Assembly: GCA_015484945.1 (NCBI GenBank)
Contig: WFUO01000012.1
Span: 1-34,278, forward strand
Origin: Gammaproteobacteria bacterium
GTDB taxonomy: Bacteria > Pseudomonadota > Gammaproteobacteria > WFUO01
Direction of reading: 5' to 3'
Length of the DNA: 34,278 nt
Shown piece after piece: positions 17,574 through 25,499 of the stretch (positions are counted from its first letter, which is position 1; each line of letters starts with the position of its first letter). Below the pieces are notes generated by a model, which saw only the letters and a program-made list of their open reading frames with translations, did no database searches and was not told the DNA's origin. Made by a program: the position numbers and the translations under genes.

Positions 17574-17948
17574 TGGTATCCCGTCTGCCCGGAGATCTTG
17601 TTGTTATCTATCCTGCCGTTTCCAGCAGCCAGTGTGTCACCCTGACAGCCTGTGCCACTGAGCGAACGTGGCGTCTGAACATGGGCAAGCGTTATTCATG
17701 AACCCAGACGATGCTGGCACGGGTGTCTTTCCACCATGTACGAATGCCGGCATCTCATCCGCCGATCTAGCAGCAGCCCGTCGGACTCAGGAAGAATCAC
17801 CTGCGCTGCCGGGAACGCGAGGACCCCCTCAATCCGACAGGTTGCTGGGTCAAGATAATCCCTGACCATCAGGGTGTCAATCTCGGCGCCCTGTTGCGCT
17901 CTGGCTAAGCCGTTGTTTGAACAGAAGAACTTGTTTTTCGCGCACTCA
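17574..17948. other. Intergenic region upstream of the kinase gene
   Basis: 375 bases between the kinase start and the end of trmL. It contains a candidate sigma70 promoter aimed at the kinase (17852-17880). The only longer frame (minus, 17696-18010) has a passage reading LDPATCRIEGVLAFPAAQ, but it overlaps the end of trmL and shows no recognisable domain. I could not decide whether it is a relic of a mobile or repeated sequence. Confidence 0.4.
17852..17880 (-). promoter_or_regulatory. Candidate sigma70 promoter with dyad in the spacer
   Basis: On the minus strand TTGACA is followed by exactly 17 bases and TATCTT. The spacer contains a perfect inverted repeat, CCCTGA-TGG-TCAGGG (17860-17874), which would place a repressor between the -35 and -10 elements. 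The kinase start codon is about 270 bases downstream, so either the leader is long or the promoter serves something not recognised here. Confidence 0.45.
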
Positions 17949-18410
17949 TCATCCAAGGTGCGGAAACCCCTGCTGGCGCAGTGCTTCATAGAGAATAACG
18001 GCGGCGGCATTGGACAGGTTCATCGACCGGCTGTCCGGCTGCATCGGGATGCGTACGCATCTATCCGCCGGCATTTCATCCAGCAGCCCCTGGGGAAGGC
18101 CACGGCTCTCAGCGCCGAACAGCAAGACATCGTCGTTGTCGTAATCAACCCGGTCATAGCGTTGCCTGCCCCGTGTCGTACACGCAAAGATGCGATGTCC
18201 TTCCATAGCGCTGCTGAAGGCCACCCAGTCGTCGTAAACACTCACCTTTGCCGTATCACGGTAATCGAGACCGGCACGGCGCAGTTGCCTGTCATCCAGC
18301 TCGAATCCCAATGGCCGGATCAAATGCAGAAAAGTCCCCGTATTGGCGCACAGGCGCATGATGTTGCCGGTGTTGGGCGGGATCTCTGGCTCATGGAGGG
18401 CGATATGCAT
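17949..18410 (-). CDS. trmL: tRNA (cytidine(34)-2'-O)-methyltransferase TrmL
   Basis: A SPOUT-family methyltransferase that 2'-O-methylates the wobble base of certain tRNA-Leu species. I start at the ATG at 18410, which gives MHIALHEPEIPPNTGN as in known TrmL proteins; the track's start (18500) adds about 30 unrelated residues. At 153 residues it is the normal length. Motifs: NTGNIMRLCANTGTFLHLI, LRRAGLDYRD, LLFGAESRGLP and the C-terminal knot motif IPMQPDSRSMNLSNAAAVILYEALRQ. No strong ribosome site is visible. It is divergent from the dihydroorotate dehydrogenase gene, with about 96 bases between the start codons. Confidence 0.94.
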   Translation of the reverse strand: MHIALHEPEIPPNTGNIMRLCANTGTFLHLIRPLGFELDDRQLRRAGLDYRDTAKVSVYDDWVAFSSAMEGHRIFACTTRGRQRYDRVDYDNDDVLLFGAESRGLPQGLLDEMPADRCVRIPMQPDSRSMNLSNAAAVILYEALRQQGFPHLG

Positions 18411-18506
18411 GGCTTTCGTCATATGCTGGCTGGCCTGGTGATGATATGCGAAAATCACGGCTTCAAGCCAGTACTGGGGAACCACGTGACACCTGAACAC
18501 AAGGCC

Positions 18507-19448
18507 ATGCTAAAGACCGATTTCTGCGGTCTGGACTTCGCGACGCCATTGGTGTTGCTGTCCGGCTGCGTCGGCTTCGGTGACGAGTACACCCGGATCC
18601 GCGGTTTCAGCAACCGCGACGTTGGCGCCGTGTGTCTAAAAGGCACCACTGCCGCGCCGCGCGCCGGCAACATGCCGCACAGGGTCTGCGAGACCCCCGC
18701 CGGGATGCTGAATGCGATTGGCCTGCAGAACCCCGGCGTCGATCGTGTCGTGGACGAAATCCTGCCTCGGCTGGATTTCGACGAAACCCGGTTCATCGCC
18801 AACGTGTCCGGTTCCACGATCGAGGAATATCACGAGGTCACCCGGCGTTTCGACGATTCGCCGATCGACGCCATCGAAATCAACATCTCCTGCCCGAATG
18901 TCAGGGAAGGTGGCGTCGCCTTCGGCAACGATCCAGACATGTCTGCGCGGGTCGTCGAAGCCTGCCGCAAGGCCACCGACAAGCCGCTGATCACCAAGCT
19001 GTCACCCAATCAGACCGATATCGCCGACAATGCGCGCCGGTGCATCGATGCCGGCAGCGACGCGTTCGCGGTCATCAATACCCTCATGGGGATGGCCATC
19101 GACATCGAGGAACGCACACCGGTGATCGGCAATAACCAGGGCGGCCTGTCGGGGCCCGCGATCAAGCCCGTGGCCCTGCTCAAGGTGCACCAGGTCTATC
19201 AGGTCTGCCGTGAGCATGCGATCCCGATCATTGGCCAGGGCGGCATCACGACGGCCGAGGATGCGCTGGAGTTCATCATCGCCGGCGCCACGGCAGTGGG
19301 TATCGGTACCGCGTTGTTCTATGAACCGCTGGTATGCAAGAAGATCAACAGCGGGATCATCGATTATCTCGAGCGCCACGGACTGAGTGAAATCTCACAG
19401 CTCACCGGCACGCTCACACTCAACGGCAATACACCCTCATGCTGCTGA
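18507..19448 (+). CDS. pyrD: Dihydroorotate dehydrogenase, class 1B type
   Basis: An FMN enzyme of pyrimidine synthesis oxidising dihydroorotate to orotate. The track frame extends far upstream through the antisense of trmL; the homologous region starts at MLKTDFCGLDFATPLVLLSG, giving 313 residues, close to Bacillus PyrD. Motifs: SGCVGFGDEY, LKGTTAAPRAGN, ETPAGMLNAIGLQNPG, the active-site NISCPNVREGG with a catalytic Cys rather than Ser, INTLMGMAID, GGLSGPAIKPVAL and GQGGITTAEDA. The Cys and overall pattern fit class 1B, not the quinone-linked class 2 usual in gammaproteobacteria. No PyrK is adjacent. A GTG at 18486 is an alternative start. Its 3' end overlaps the convergent PEP-CTERM gene by 12 bases. 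Confidence 0.9.
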   Translation: MLKTDFCGLDFATPLVLLSGCVGFGDEYTRIRGFSNRDVGAVCLKGTTAAPRAGNMPHRVCETPAGMLNAIGLQNPGVDRVVDEILPRLDFDETRFIANVSGSTIEEYHEVTRRFDDSPIDAIEINISCPNVREGGVAFGNDPDMSARVVEACRKATDKPLITKLSPNQTDIADNARRCIDAGSDAFAVINTLMGMAIDIEERTPVIGNNQGGLSGPAIKPVALLKVHQVYQVCREHAIPIIGQGGITTAEDALEFIIAGATAVGIGTALFYEPLVCKKINSGIIDYLERHGLSEISQLTGTLTLNGNTPSCC

Positions 19449-19952
19449 CAGGCGGTGCGTACGGCGTCGCATAAGCATGACAGAGGCCATGGCCAGCGCC
19501 ATCAACACCCATGCCGATGGTTCCGGCACCGGCGTGACGTCGTTGAGATAGATCTGCAATGTCTTGCTCTCACTACCCGCTTCGAAACTGATCAGATAGC
19601 CGGTGGTATTGTCCTGAAAATAGCCGACATCCGGCGCCCAGCTTCCTCCCATCATGGCGCCCAGGCGAAATGCCTGCCCGCCCACGAGGGTGACGGATGT
19701 GTTGCTGGTGGTATTCGTGAATGTGTTACCGCTCACACTGATGAGATCACCGGGCTCAAAGGTGAGCTTTACGCTGGTCAGCGCGGTATCGGTATCTTCA
19801 AAGATACCGTAGGTGCCACTGTCCGAAAACAGTTTTGACGGATTCATGTCACCATCGGTCGGTAACCAGACCGTGCCTGCCACTGCGGTGGCGGTGAAAA
19901 GTAACGATAGCAGGAAGGCCATGACGGGCATGGCGTGACGAATGCGCTTCAT
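19437..19952 (-). CDS. PEP-CTERM sorting domain protein, paralogue 1
   Basis: A 171-residue exported protein. I start at the ATG at 19952 (MKRIRHAMPVMAFLL), with a purine-rich GAGGGGGGAT upstream; the track frame is longer without support. It has a signal peptide (PVMAFLLSLLFTATAVAG), a beta-rich body, and the C-terminal tripartite sorting signal VPEPSAWVLMALAMASVMLMRRRTH. PEP-CTERM proteins are processed by an exosortase and linked to the cell surface or extracellular polysaccharide; no exosortase is in this window. The body shares W.PTD.D.N.S..FS.SG and LNDVTPVPEPSA with the next gene, so the two are tandem paralogues. Function unknown. Confidence 0.9.
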   Translation of the reverse strand: MKRIRHAMPVMAFLLSLLFTATAVAGTVWLPTDGDMNPSKLFSDSGTYGIFEDTDTALTSVKLTFEPGDLISVSGNTFTNTTSNTSVTLVGGQAFRLGAMMGGSWAPDVGYFQDNTTGYLISFEAGSESKTLQIYLNDVTPVPEPSAWVLMALAMASVMLMRRRTHRLSAA

Positions 19953-20142
19953 CTGGGTATCCCCCCTCGATCCTTGAACTACATCCGGGTAGCAGAAAAT
20001 CCAAAACCCTTCGCACGAAGAATTTACATGCGTAGCGCAGGGAGGGGCAAGCGCTGTGGGATTGAAATACCTTATATCGGCATCTGGCTGATTAATGGTG
20101 TGTACAGGCCGTGGATGCCGGGAAAGGGTGCTCGATGGCCTC

Positions 20143-20197
20143 AAAAAGCCGCACTCCCGGCGGCAACCTGACGACAGGCCGCCCACACGGGAGTGCG
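20143..20197 (-). terminator. Rho-independent terminator after PEP-CTERM gene 2
   Basis: On the minus strand CGCACTCCCG pairs with CGGGAGTGCG (20188-20197 with 20150-20159). The interior folds further through GGCGGC/GCCGCC. It is followed by GCTTTTTG. It lies 26 bases past the stop of the second PEP-CTERM gene and before the first, so the two paralogues are probably separate transcripts. Confidence 0.7.
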
Positions 20198-20222
20198 TGG
20201 TTTTCCGTACTAAACTAACGCC

Positions 20223-20735
20223 TCAGGCGCGGCGGCGCAGGAACTGCAGCCCGCCCAGGCCAAGCAACAGCATCAAAACAGCGGAAGGCTCCGGTACCGG
20301 TGTATAGGGCGTGACATCATTCAGATACAGTTTCTCAGTGTATCTGGATAAGGGTTCGTCGGTGTTTCTGAATGTGATCAGATAGGCCGTGGCGGTATCC
20401 TGTGTCACAGCCACTTCAGCTCTCCAGGCACCGCCGATGAATGCCGCCAGGCGGAAACGCTGGTCGCCGGTCAGGCTGGCCGTTTGCAACGGCGAGCTGC
20501 CAACCTTGCTGATCGTGGTGCCGGCAAACGCGATGATATCGCCCCCGACAAACTCCAGCAGTGGATTGGACAGTGTCGTGTCGCTGTCGTCGAAGATTGC
20601 GAACGTGGCGCCGGAGGTGGAAAAGACGGCCGAGGCGTTGATGTCGTTGTCGGTCGGTTGCCAGACAGCAGCGATACTGGTCTGTGCGAACATGAGCAGT
20701 GCCGCCATGACGGCCAGGCGCAGTCTATGGATCAT
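20223..20735 (-). CDS. PEP-CTERM sorting domain protein, paralogue 2
   Basis: A 170-residue exported protein starting MIHRLRLAVMAALLMFA at the ATG at 20735, with GGGGGATA upstream, like its paralogue. It has a signal peptide to about residue 23 (QTSIAA), a beta-rich body, and the C-terminal signal PVPEPSAVLMLLLGLGGLQFLRRRA. Shared features with the neighbour include AVWQPTDNDINASAVFS, IFDDSDTTL, GDIIAFAGTT, FRLAAFIGGAW and LYLNDVTP. The pair probably arose by duplication. It is followed by its own terminator. Role unknown; surface or matrix localisation is inferred from the sorting signal. Confidence 0.9.
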   Translation of the reverse strand: MIHRLRLAVMAALLMFAQTSIAAVWQPTDNDINASAVFSTSGATFAIFDDSDTTLSNPLLEFVGGDIIAFAGTTISKVGSSPLQTASLTGDQRFRLAAFIGGAWRAEVAVTQDTATAYLITFRNTDEPLSRYTEKLYLNDVTPYTPVPEPSAVLMLLLGLGGLQFLRRRA

Positions 20736-20818
20736 GGGATATCCCCCGCTTTTTTTTCTGAAACAGCTTCCCGAACGCGCATTGTAACAACATCCCGATC
20801 TTATGCAATCATTATTTA

Positions 20819-21922
20819 TCATTCATCCTCGTCGTCATCGTCCCTCTGATTCGATACCGGCTTCTTGCGCTCGGGTTGCAGCGGCTGTCCGCTGGCCTGT
20901 TTGGCGCGTATCTCCGCAACGGTCTTTTCCAGCGCCAGAAAGCGCCGCGACGTAATCGGATGGGTTCGGGTAAACCCGGTCCGGTTGCTGCCCGGGTGCG
21001 AGGCCGCCATCCTGCGCCAGAAATTCGGTGCCCGCTCGATTCGCCAGCCGGCCCGCGCCATGATATACATCCCGACATAGTCGGCTTCTGCCTCGAATGC
21101 CTTGCTGAAGCGCAACAACGCGAGCCGGCCGAATGCGCCCTGGGTGTTCACCCCGTAGCCGGCCGCGAGCAGATCGAGCAGGGTACCCAACCAAGCATTG
21201 CGACGCATCTTCTGAATGTGGCCCATGATGTTGTGGGCCAGCTCATGCGAAACCACCAGCGCCAGTTCGTCATCGTTGTTGACGAACCGCATCATGCCGC
21301 TGGTGACCACTACGAACACGCCATTGGCGAAGGCATTGACCCTGTCGTTGGTCATTACGCCGAAACGGTAGTCACAGATCCGGGTGGGCCGAACGACCGT
21401 GGTGATGGTCTGCCTGACCCCTTGCGGGTTGCGGCGCTCGAGCACCAGCCTGACGATGCCGCTTTTGTCCAGCCGCTGCATGAGCAGCTTGCGCAAACGG
21501 CTGACGGCTTTCTTGCCTTGCGGCGCGGCGGTGTCATCGATCCGCAGGATCACGTCCAGCGGCTTGACACCGGCACGGTCAGCCGGTGAACCACGCGCCA
21601 CGAACAGGATCTGCACGCGGTCGCCGGTCTGCCACAGCCGTGCCGCTGCCTTGCGGAAACGCTGGTTGAAATCGTACTGGTTGACGGGATAAATGCCGAT
21701 CGCCTGACGGGTCTTCGGGCACATCGCCGATGCGCCATCGAAGGTGCGGAATACCACATGATAGAAACGCCGGAAATGATCGGCACGTGCCTGAAGTGCA
21801 ATCTCGGTCTGCTTTTCGATCTCGCGCTGCAAGGCGGCATTGTCCACCGGCACCTGGCGGGTCACCGGCCCGGCACAGCCAGCCAGTACCATGAACGCAA
21901 GCATCAGGATCGGTGCCCGCAT
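20819..21922 (-). CDS. M48-family metalloprotease lipoprotein with PDZ-like segment
   Basis: A 367-residue predicted lipoprotein. The lipobox VLAGC puts the lipidated Cys at residue 16. Residues about 95-165 resemble a PDZ domain (VARGSPADRAGVKPLDVILRID). The protease domain has VNAFANGVFVVVTSGMM, zinc motif HELAH (226-230) and the third-ligand region FEAEADYVGMYIMARAG, then THPITSRRF. The tail is strongly acidic (DDDDEDE). It resembles outer-membrane-associated M48 proteases such as LoiP/YcaL but adds the PDZ-like part. A TATACT and a GGGGGA ribosome site lie upstream. A surveillance role in the periplasm is inference from family knowledge. Confidence 0.9.
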   Translation of the reverse strand: MRAPILMLAFMVLAGCAGPVTRQVPVDNAALQREIEKQTEIALQARADHFRRFYHVVFRTFDGASAMCPKTRQAIGIYPVNQYDFNQRFRKAAARLWQTGDRVQILFVARGSPADRAGVKPLDVILRIDDTAAPQGKKAVSRLRKLLMQRLDKSGIVRLVLERRNPQGVRQTITTVVRPTRICDYRFGVMTNDRVNAFANGVFVVVTSGMMRFVNNDDELALVVSHELAHNIMGHIQKMRRNAWLGTLLDLLAAGYGVNTQGAFGRLALLRFSKAFEAEADYVGMYIMARAGWRIERAPNFWRRMAASHPGSNRTGFTRTHPITSRRFLALEKTVAEIRAKQASGQPLQPERKKPVSNQRDDDDEDE

Positions 21923-22072
21923 TTCTCATCCCCCGTTTTGTATGGTTTTATTTGTCAGTATAGCATCATCATGCCTCAACAGCCGGCGACACCCTCCCCG
22001 GCACATGCCTGCGAACGCACCATGCCAATATCATATGCCCTGAAGCATTACACGGGATGCGCACGCTATCGC

Positions 22073-23494
22073 TCAGGCCTGGATATTCAGTTCACGGATC
22101 TTGCGCGTAAGGGTGTTGCGCCCCAGGCCAAGCAGTTTTGCGGCCAGCTGTCGGCGTCCACCGGTCTTGCGTAGCGCCGATTCGATCATGATTTTCTCGA
22201 ACGCGGGCTGGGCCTCGTCGAGCAGGTTCTCGGCGCCACGCATCAATTGCTGGTCCGACCAGTTCTTGAGCGCTGTCTGCCAGTCGTTGCCGACGGCCGA
22301 GGTTCCGGTACCCGCCGATTCGATCAGTTCCGGCGGCATGTCTTCCATATGGATTTCACGCCCCGAGGCCATGACCGTGAGCCAGCGGCAGGTGTTTTCC
22401 AACTGGCGTACATTGCCCGGCCAGTCGAGCCGTGTGAGAAAGTCACGCACATCGTCCTGCAACACCTTGGGTTCGACGTTGAGCTCCGCCGCCGCGCGTG
22501 CAAGAAAGAACTCGGCCAGTAGAACGATATCCTCTCGCCGCTCCCGCAGGGCGGGAATATGAATGCGAATGACATTGAGACGGTGGAACAGGTCTTCACG
22601 AAAATCACCGCGCTGTACCAGGCGCTCGAGATCCTGGTGGGTGGCGGCGATGATGCGCACATCGACCTTGATCGGGGTATGGCCGCCAACCCGGTAGAAC
22701 TCGCCATCCGACAACACGCGCAACAACCGGGTTTGCAGCTCTGCCGGCATGTCGCCGATTTCATCGAGAAACAGGGTACCGCCGTCGGCCTGCTCGAAGC
22801 GCCCCTTGCGCTGCGCCTGAGCGCCGGTGAATGCGCCCTTCTCGTGTCCGAAGAGTTCCGATTCCAGCAGATCGCGCGGTATCGCGGCCATGTTCAGGGC
22901 GATGAAGGGTTTGTCGGCACGCGGGCTGTGCTTGTGCAGCGCGTGTGCGACCAGCTCCTTGCCGGTGCCCGATTCACCATTGATGAGCACCGTGATGTTC
23001 GAGCGAGACAACCGGCCAATGGCGCGAAACACCTCCTGCATCGCCGGTGCCTTGCCAATGATGTCCTGTACCTGTCCATCGGTGAGCGCTCTGGTATCGG
23101 CGCTCTTTTCAGCTCGTTGCTCGTCAGCGTAGGTGATCGCCCGCTTGACCACCGCCACCGCCTCGTCAACGTCGAACGGTTTGGGCAGATATTCGTACGC
23201 GCCACCCTGATAGGCCGACAATGCGCTGTCGAGATCTGAATGCGCGGTCATGATGATGACGGGTATCTCGGGATGCCGTTCACTGACCTGTTGCAGCAGA
23301 TCGAGCCCGTCGATTCCCGGCATGCGGATATCGCTGACGATCACAGCGGGCTGTTCCTGCTCGAGTGCCGCGATCATCTGGCCGCCATCCTCGAAACTGC
23401 GCACGGGCAGCTTTTCAGCACCGAGCGCCTTTTCCAGCACCCAGCGGATCGAACGGTCGTCGTCAACGATCCAGACGGATTCTCTATTCGTCAT
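22073..23494 (-). CDS. ntrC: Nitrogen regulation response regulator NtrC (GlnG)
   Basis: A 473-residue sigma54 activator. The ATG at 23494 ([15 protein letters not shown]) overlaps the end of ntrB by 11 bases; the track start is longer without need. Receiver domain residues about 5-120 with phospho-acceptor Asp55 in [11 protein letters not shown]+ domain with Walker A GESGTGKE, the sigma54-contact loop [16 protein letters not shown] and the arginine region [12 protein letters not shown]. The C-terminal Fis-type HTH reads [20 protein letters not shown]. It is expected to bind the GCAC-N7-GTGC palindromes seen upstream of glnA and ntrB. Confidence 0.98.
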   Translation of the reverse strand: MTNRESVWIVDDDRSIRWVLEKALGAEKLPVRSFEDGGQMIAALEQEQPAVIVSDIRMPGIDGLDLLQQVSERHPEIPVIIMTAHSDLDSALSAYQGGAYEYLPKPFDVDEAVAVVKRAITYADEQRAEKSADTRALTDGQVQDIIGKAPAMQEVFRAIGRLSRSNITVLINGESGTGKELVAHALHKHSPRADKPFIALNMAAIPRDLLESELFGHEKGAFTGAQAQRKGRFEQADGGTLFLDEIGDMPAELQTRLLRVLSDGEFYRVGGHTPIKVDVRIIAATHQDLERLVQRGDFREDLFHRLNVIRIHIPALRERREDIVLLAEFFLARAAAELNVEPKVLQDDVRDFLTRLDWPGNVRQLENTCRWLTVMASGREIHMEDMPPELIESAGTGTSAVGNDWQTALKNWSDQQLMRGAENLLDEAQPAFEKIMIESALRKTGGRRQLAAKLLGLGRNTLTRKIRELNIQA

Positions 23495-24566
23495 CTTCGT
23501 TCTCCAGCGGCAGCAATACCCGGAACACCGTATTACCCGGTTTGCTCTCACATTCGATCAGGCCCTGGTGCATATTGACCAGGGATTGTGCGATCGACAG
23601 CCCCAGGCCGGTGCCATCCGCGCGTCCTGTGACCATCGGGTAGAAAATCTTTTTCTGCATCTCTTCGGGGATGCCCGGCCCGTCGTCACTAATCTCGATC
23701 AGCACGGCCAGCTTGTGACGCCTGTGACCAATGGTGATCTGACGTATCGCGCGCGTGCGCATGACGATGCGCCCTTCTCCACGGGTAGCCTGCACGGCGT
23801 TCCTGACCAGGTTCAGGATGGCCTGGATCAGCTGTTCGGGATCGACGCTGATCTCCGGCAGGCTGGGGTCATAATCGCGTTGCAGATCCAGTGATTCGCC
23901 AAACTCGGCCATGACCAGTGCATGCACACGCTCCATGACCTCGTGGATGTTGATGCGCCGGCGCACCGGCAGCCGGCTTGGCCCGAACATCCGGTCCATC
24001 AGGTTCTGCAGACGATCGGCCTCGTCAATGATGATGCGCGTGTATTCCCGCAAACCTTCGTCGGGCAACTCGCGCTGCAACAGCTGTGCCGCGCCACGCA
24101 ATCCGCCCAGCGGGTTCTTGATCTCGTGCGCCAGGCCACGCAGAATCTCGTGCGTGGCACCCTGCTGTGTGAGCAGGCTTTCCTCCCGGGCGATCTTCAG
24201 CTGCCTGTCCCGGTGAATGATCTCGAGCAACATACCTGTGTTCTGCCTGGGTTCCTGCAATGGCGTCATCGTACAATCCACGGTAACCGGCTCCCTGCCA
24301 GCGATCGTCAGCCGCAGCTCACGCTCGGTGCAGGGATGCCCGCTGCGCAGCGAATCGGCCAGACGCCGATGCAGGCTGGCTGGCTGTTCGATGAGTCGCG
24401 CCAGCGGTACGCCACTGGCCATGCGGCGGCTGACCTGAAACAGGTTCTCACAGGCCGGGTTGATATAGACGATATCCAGGCGCTCGTCGAGCAGGGCGAT
24501 ACTGATGGTTTGGTTCTCCAGTATGCGCTGCATGGCGCCCGCCGGCACCGTGGTTTCCTGTTTCAT
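23484..24566 (-). CDS. glnL: Nitrogen regulation sensor kinase NtrB (GlnL)
   Basis: Cytoplasmic histidine kinase/phosphatase acting on NtrC under PII control. Up to 360 residues: a PAS domain (about 15-120), the phospho-His in RGLAHEIKNPLGGLRGAAQLL (His147), N-box LNLVRNAVQAT, and G-boxes DDGPGIPE and GTGLGLSIAQSL. I list the ATG at 24566, but it lacks a ribosome site and lies about 2 bases from the predicted sigma54 start. A GTG at 24548 has AGGA 7 bases upstream and would leave a 20-base leader, so it may be the real start (354 residues). glnA is nearby but separated by a DUF4124 gene. Confidence 0.96.
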   Translation of the reverse strand: MKQETTVPAGAMQRILENQTISIALLDERLDIVYINPACENLFQVSRRMASGVPLARLIEQPASLHRRLADSLRSGHPCTERELRLTIAGREPVTVDCTMTPLQEPRQNTGMLLEIIHRDRQLKIAREESLLTQQGATHEILRGLAHEIKNPLGGLRGAAQLLQRELPDEGLREYTRIIIDEADRLQNLMDRMFGPSRLPVRRRINIHEVMERVHALVMAEFGESLDLQRDYDPSLPEISVDPEQLIQAILNLVRNAVQATRGEGRIVMRTRAIRQITIGHRRHKLAVLIEISDDGPGIPEEMQKKIFYPMVTGRADGTGLGLSIAQSLVNMHQGLIECESKPGNTVFRVLLPLENEDDE

Positions 24567-24578
24567 GGTCGATTACCG

Positions 24579-24595
24579 AGCAAAAACCGAACCAG
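24579..24595 (-). promoter_or_regulatory. Sigma54 (-24/-12) promoter of ntrBC
   Basis: The minus strand reads CTGGTTCGGTTTTTGCT, with GG and GC 10 bases apart, close to the consensus YTGGCACGRNNNTTGCW. Transcription would begin near 24568. The upstream NtrC palindrome supports it. Confidence 0.65.
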
Positions 24596-24680
24596 AATCC
24601 GGTATTTGATAATAAATATTGAATTAACAACAAGATATGACGGCTTCACCATGCCTCTGCAAACGTTCTGTCGATGCTCG

Positions 24681-24695
24681 GCACTAATGAAAGGC
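24681..24695. promoter_or_regulatory. Degenerate NtrC site upstream of ntrB
   Basis: GCACTAATGAAAGGC shares its first eight bases with the glnA site GCACTAATTTAGTGC but has a poor right half. Its centre is 32 bp from the perfect site at 24713-24727, matching the spacing of the glnA pair. Confidence 0.35.
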
Positions 24696-24712
24696 GTTAA
24701 CGGTATCACTAT

Positions 24713-24727
24713 GCACCAAATTGGTGC
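24713..24727. promoter_or_regulatory. NtrC-binding palindrome upstream of ntrB
   Basis: GCACCAAATTGGTGC is a complete 15-bp match to the NtrC pattern GCAC-N7-GTGC. It is centred about 150 bases upstream of the predicted ntrB start, a usual enhancer distance. Confidence 0.8.
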
Positions 24728-24760
24728 GTCACGCAATCGTTTAGCGGGTGGTGTCGTGGC

Positions 24761-25369
24761 TCAGGGCTTGAAACCGGGCTTGCTCGCCGGTGGCGGCGGC
24801 AGGGTCGGCATCTTGGGTGCCTGTGGCGCGCGTTTGATCAGCGAGCCCTGGGGCGGCGCCTGGTTGTAGAGACGGGAGTAGCGGCGCAAATACACGGTGA
24901 CGCGCGAGATGCCACTCAATGGCCGGCCGAGGCTGTCGAAGGCCTGGGCGGCGATGACATGCGTGCCCCGGTCGATATTGGTCAGCTTGTAGCGGTTGGT
25001 GGTCGTGACGATGGGACGACCGTCGATATTGAGCACCAGCTTGTGTCCCCGCCTGACCATCAATCTGGGTTCGACGCTGACCTCCACCTCGATATTGCCG
25101 TCGTTGTCGTTGACGGTCTCCTTGTGGCCCGGTTTGACGATACGTACTTTATAAGTATCCGCCAGCGAGGTCTTCTTGCCGCTCCTGGCCGGTGTGATCT
25201 TTCTGTATTTCGGCGCCTTGTAGGTGGTCAGGCCCTTTAGCTTGACCTTCGTGGCGCCCTTGACGGGCTGGTCGGAGAAATGCACGCGGCCTTCGCTGTC
25301 AACCCAGCGGTAGATCTCGGCCAACGCCATACCTGGCAGCAGCAACAGTATGAACAACCATGTTCTCAT
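24761..25369 (-). CDS. DUF4124 domain-containing exported protein
   Basis: A 202-residue protein. I start at the ATG at 25369 (MRTWLFILLLLPGMALA), which gives a clean signal peptide; the track's start at 25408 is 13 residues longer. The mature N-terminus EIYRWVDSEGRVHFSDQPV is a typical DUF4124 motif. A middle region (about 80-175) looks like a beta-sandwich of Ig type, with RIVKPGHKETVNDNDGNIEVEV and GTHVIAAQAFDSLGRPL. The end is proline-rich (LPPPPASKPGFKP). DUF4124 genes near glnA/ntrBC are common in gammaproteobacteria, but the function is unknown. Periplasmic location is inferred. Confidence 0.87.
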   Translation of the reverse strand: MRTWLFILLLLPGMALAEIYRWVDSEGRVHFSDQPVKGATKVKLKGLTTYKAPKYRKITPARSGKKTSLADTYKVRIVKPGHKETVNDNDGNIEVEVSVEPRLMVRRGHKLVLNIDGRPIVTTTNRYKLTNIDRGTHVIAAQAFDSLGRPLSGISRVTVYLRRYSRLYNQAPPQGSLIKRAPQAPKMPTLPPPPASKPGFKP

Positions 25370-25499
25370 GGCCACAAGATAGGCAATTATTGGCTTGGAA
25401 TCAACCATATTCGTTCAAACGGCCCGATACCGGCAACGGGTTATACAACGCGGAGCACTCGGTGGCACAGCGTCACGGAGGATAATGCGTGGAAAGCAG

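Noticed and set aside
15960-17645. 561-residue plus-strand frame opposite the kinase gene
   Set aside because: It is the antisense shadow of a clear kinase/PEGA coding sequence, with no recognised domain.
17874-18506. Long upstream extension of the dihydroorotate dehydrogenase frame
   Set aside because: It runs antisense through trmL. Homology to PyrD begins only at about 18507, and the normal family length is reached from there.
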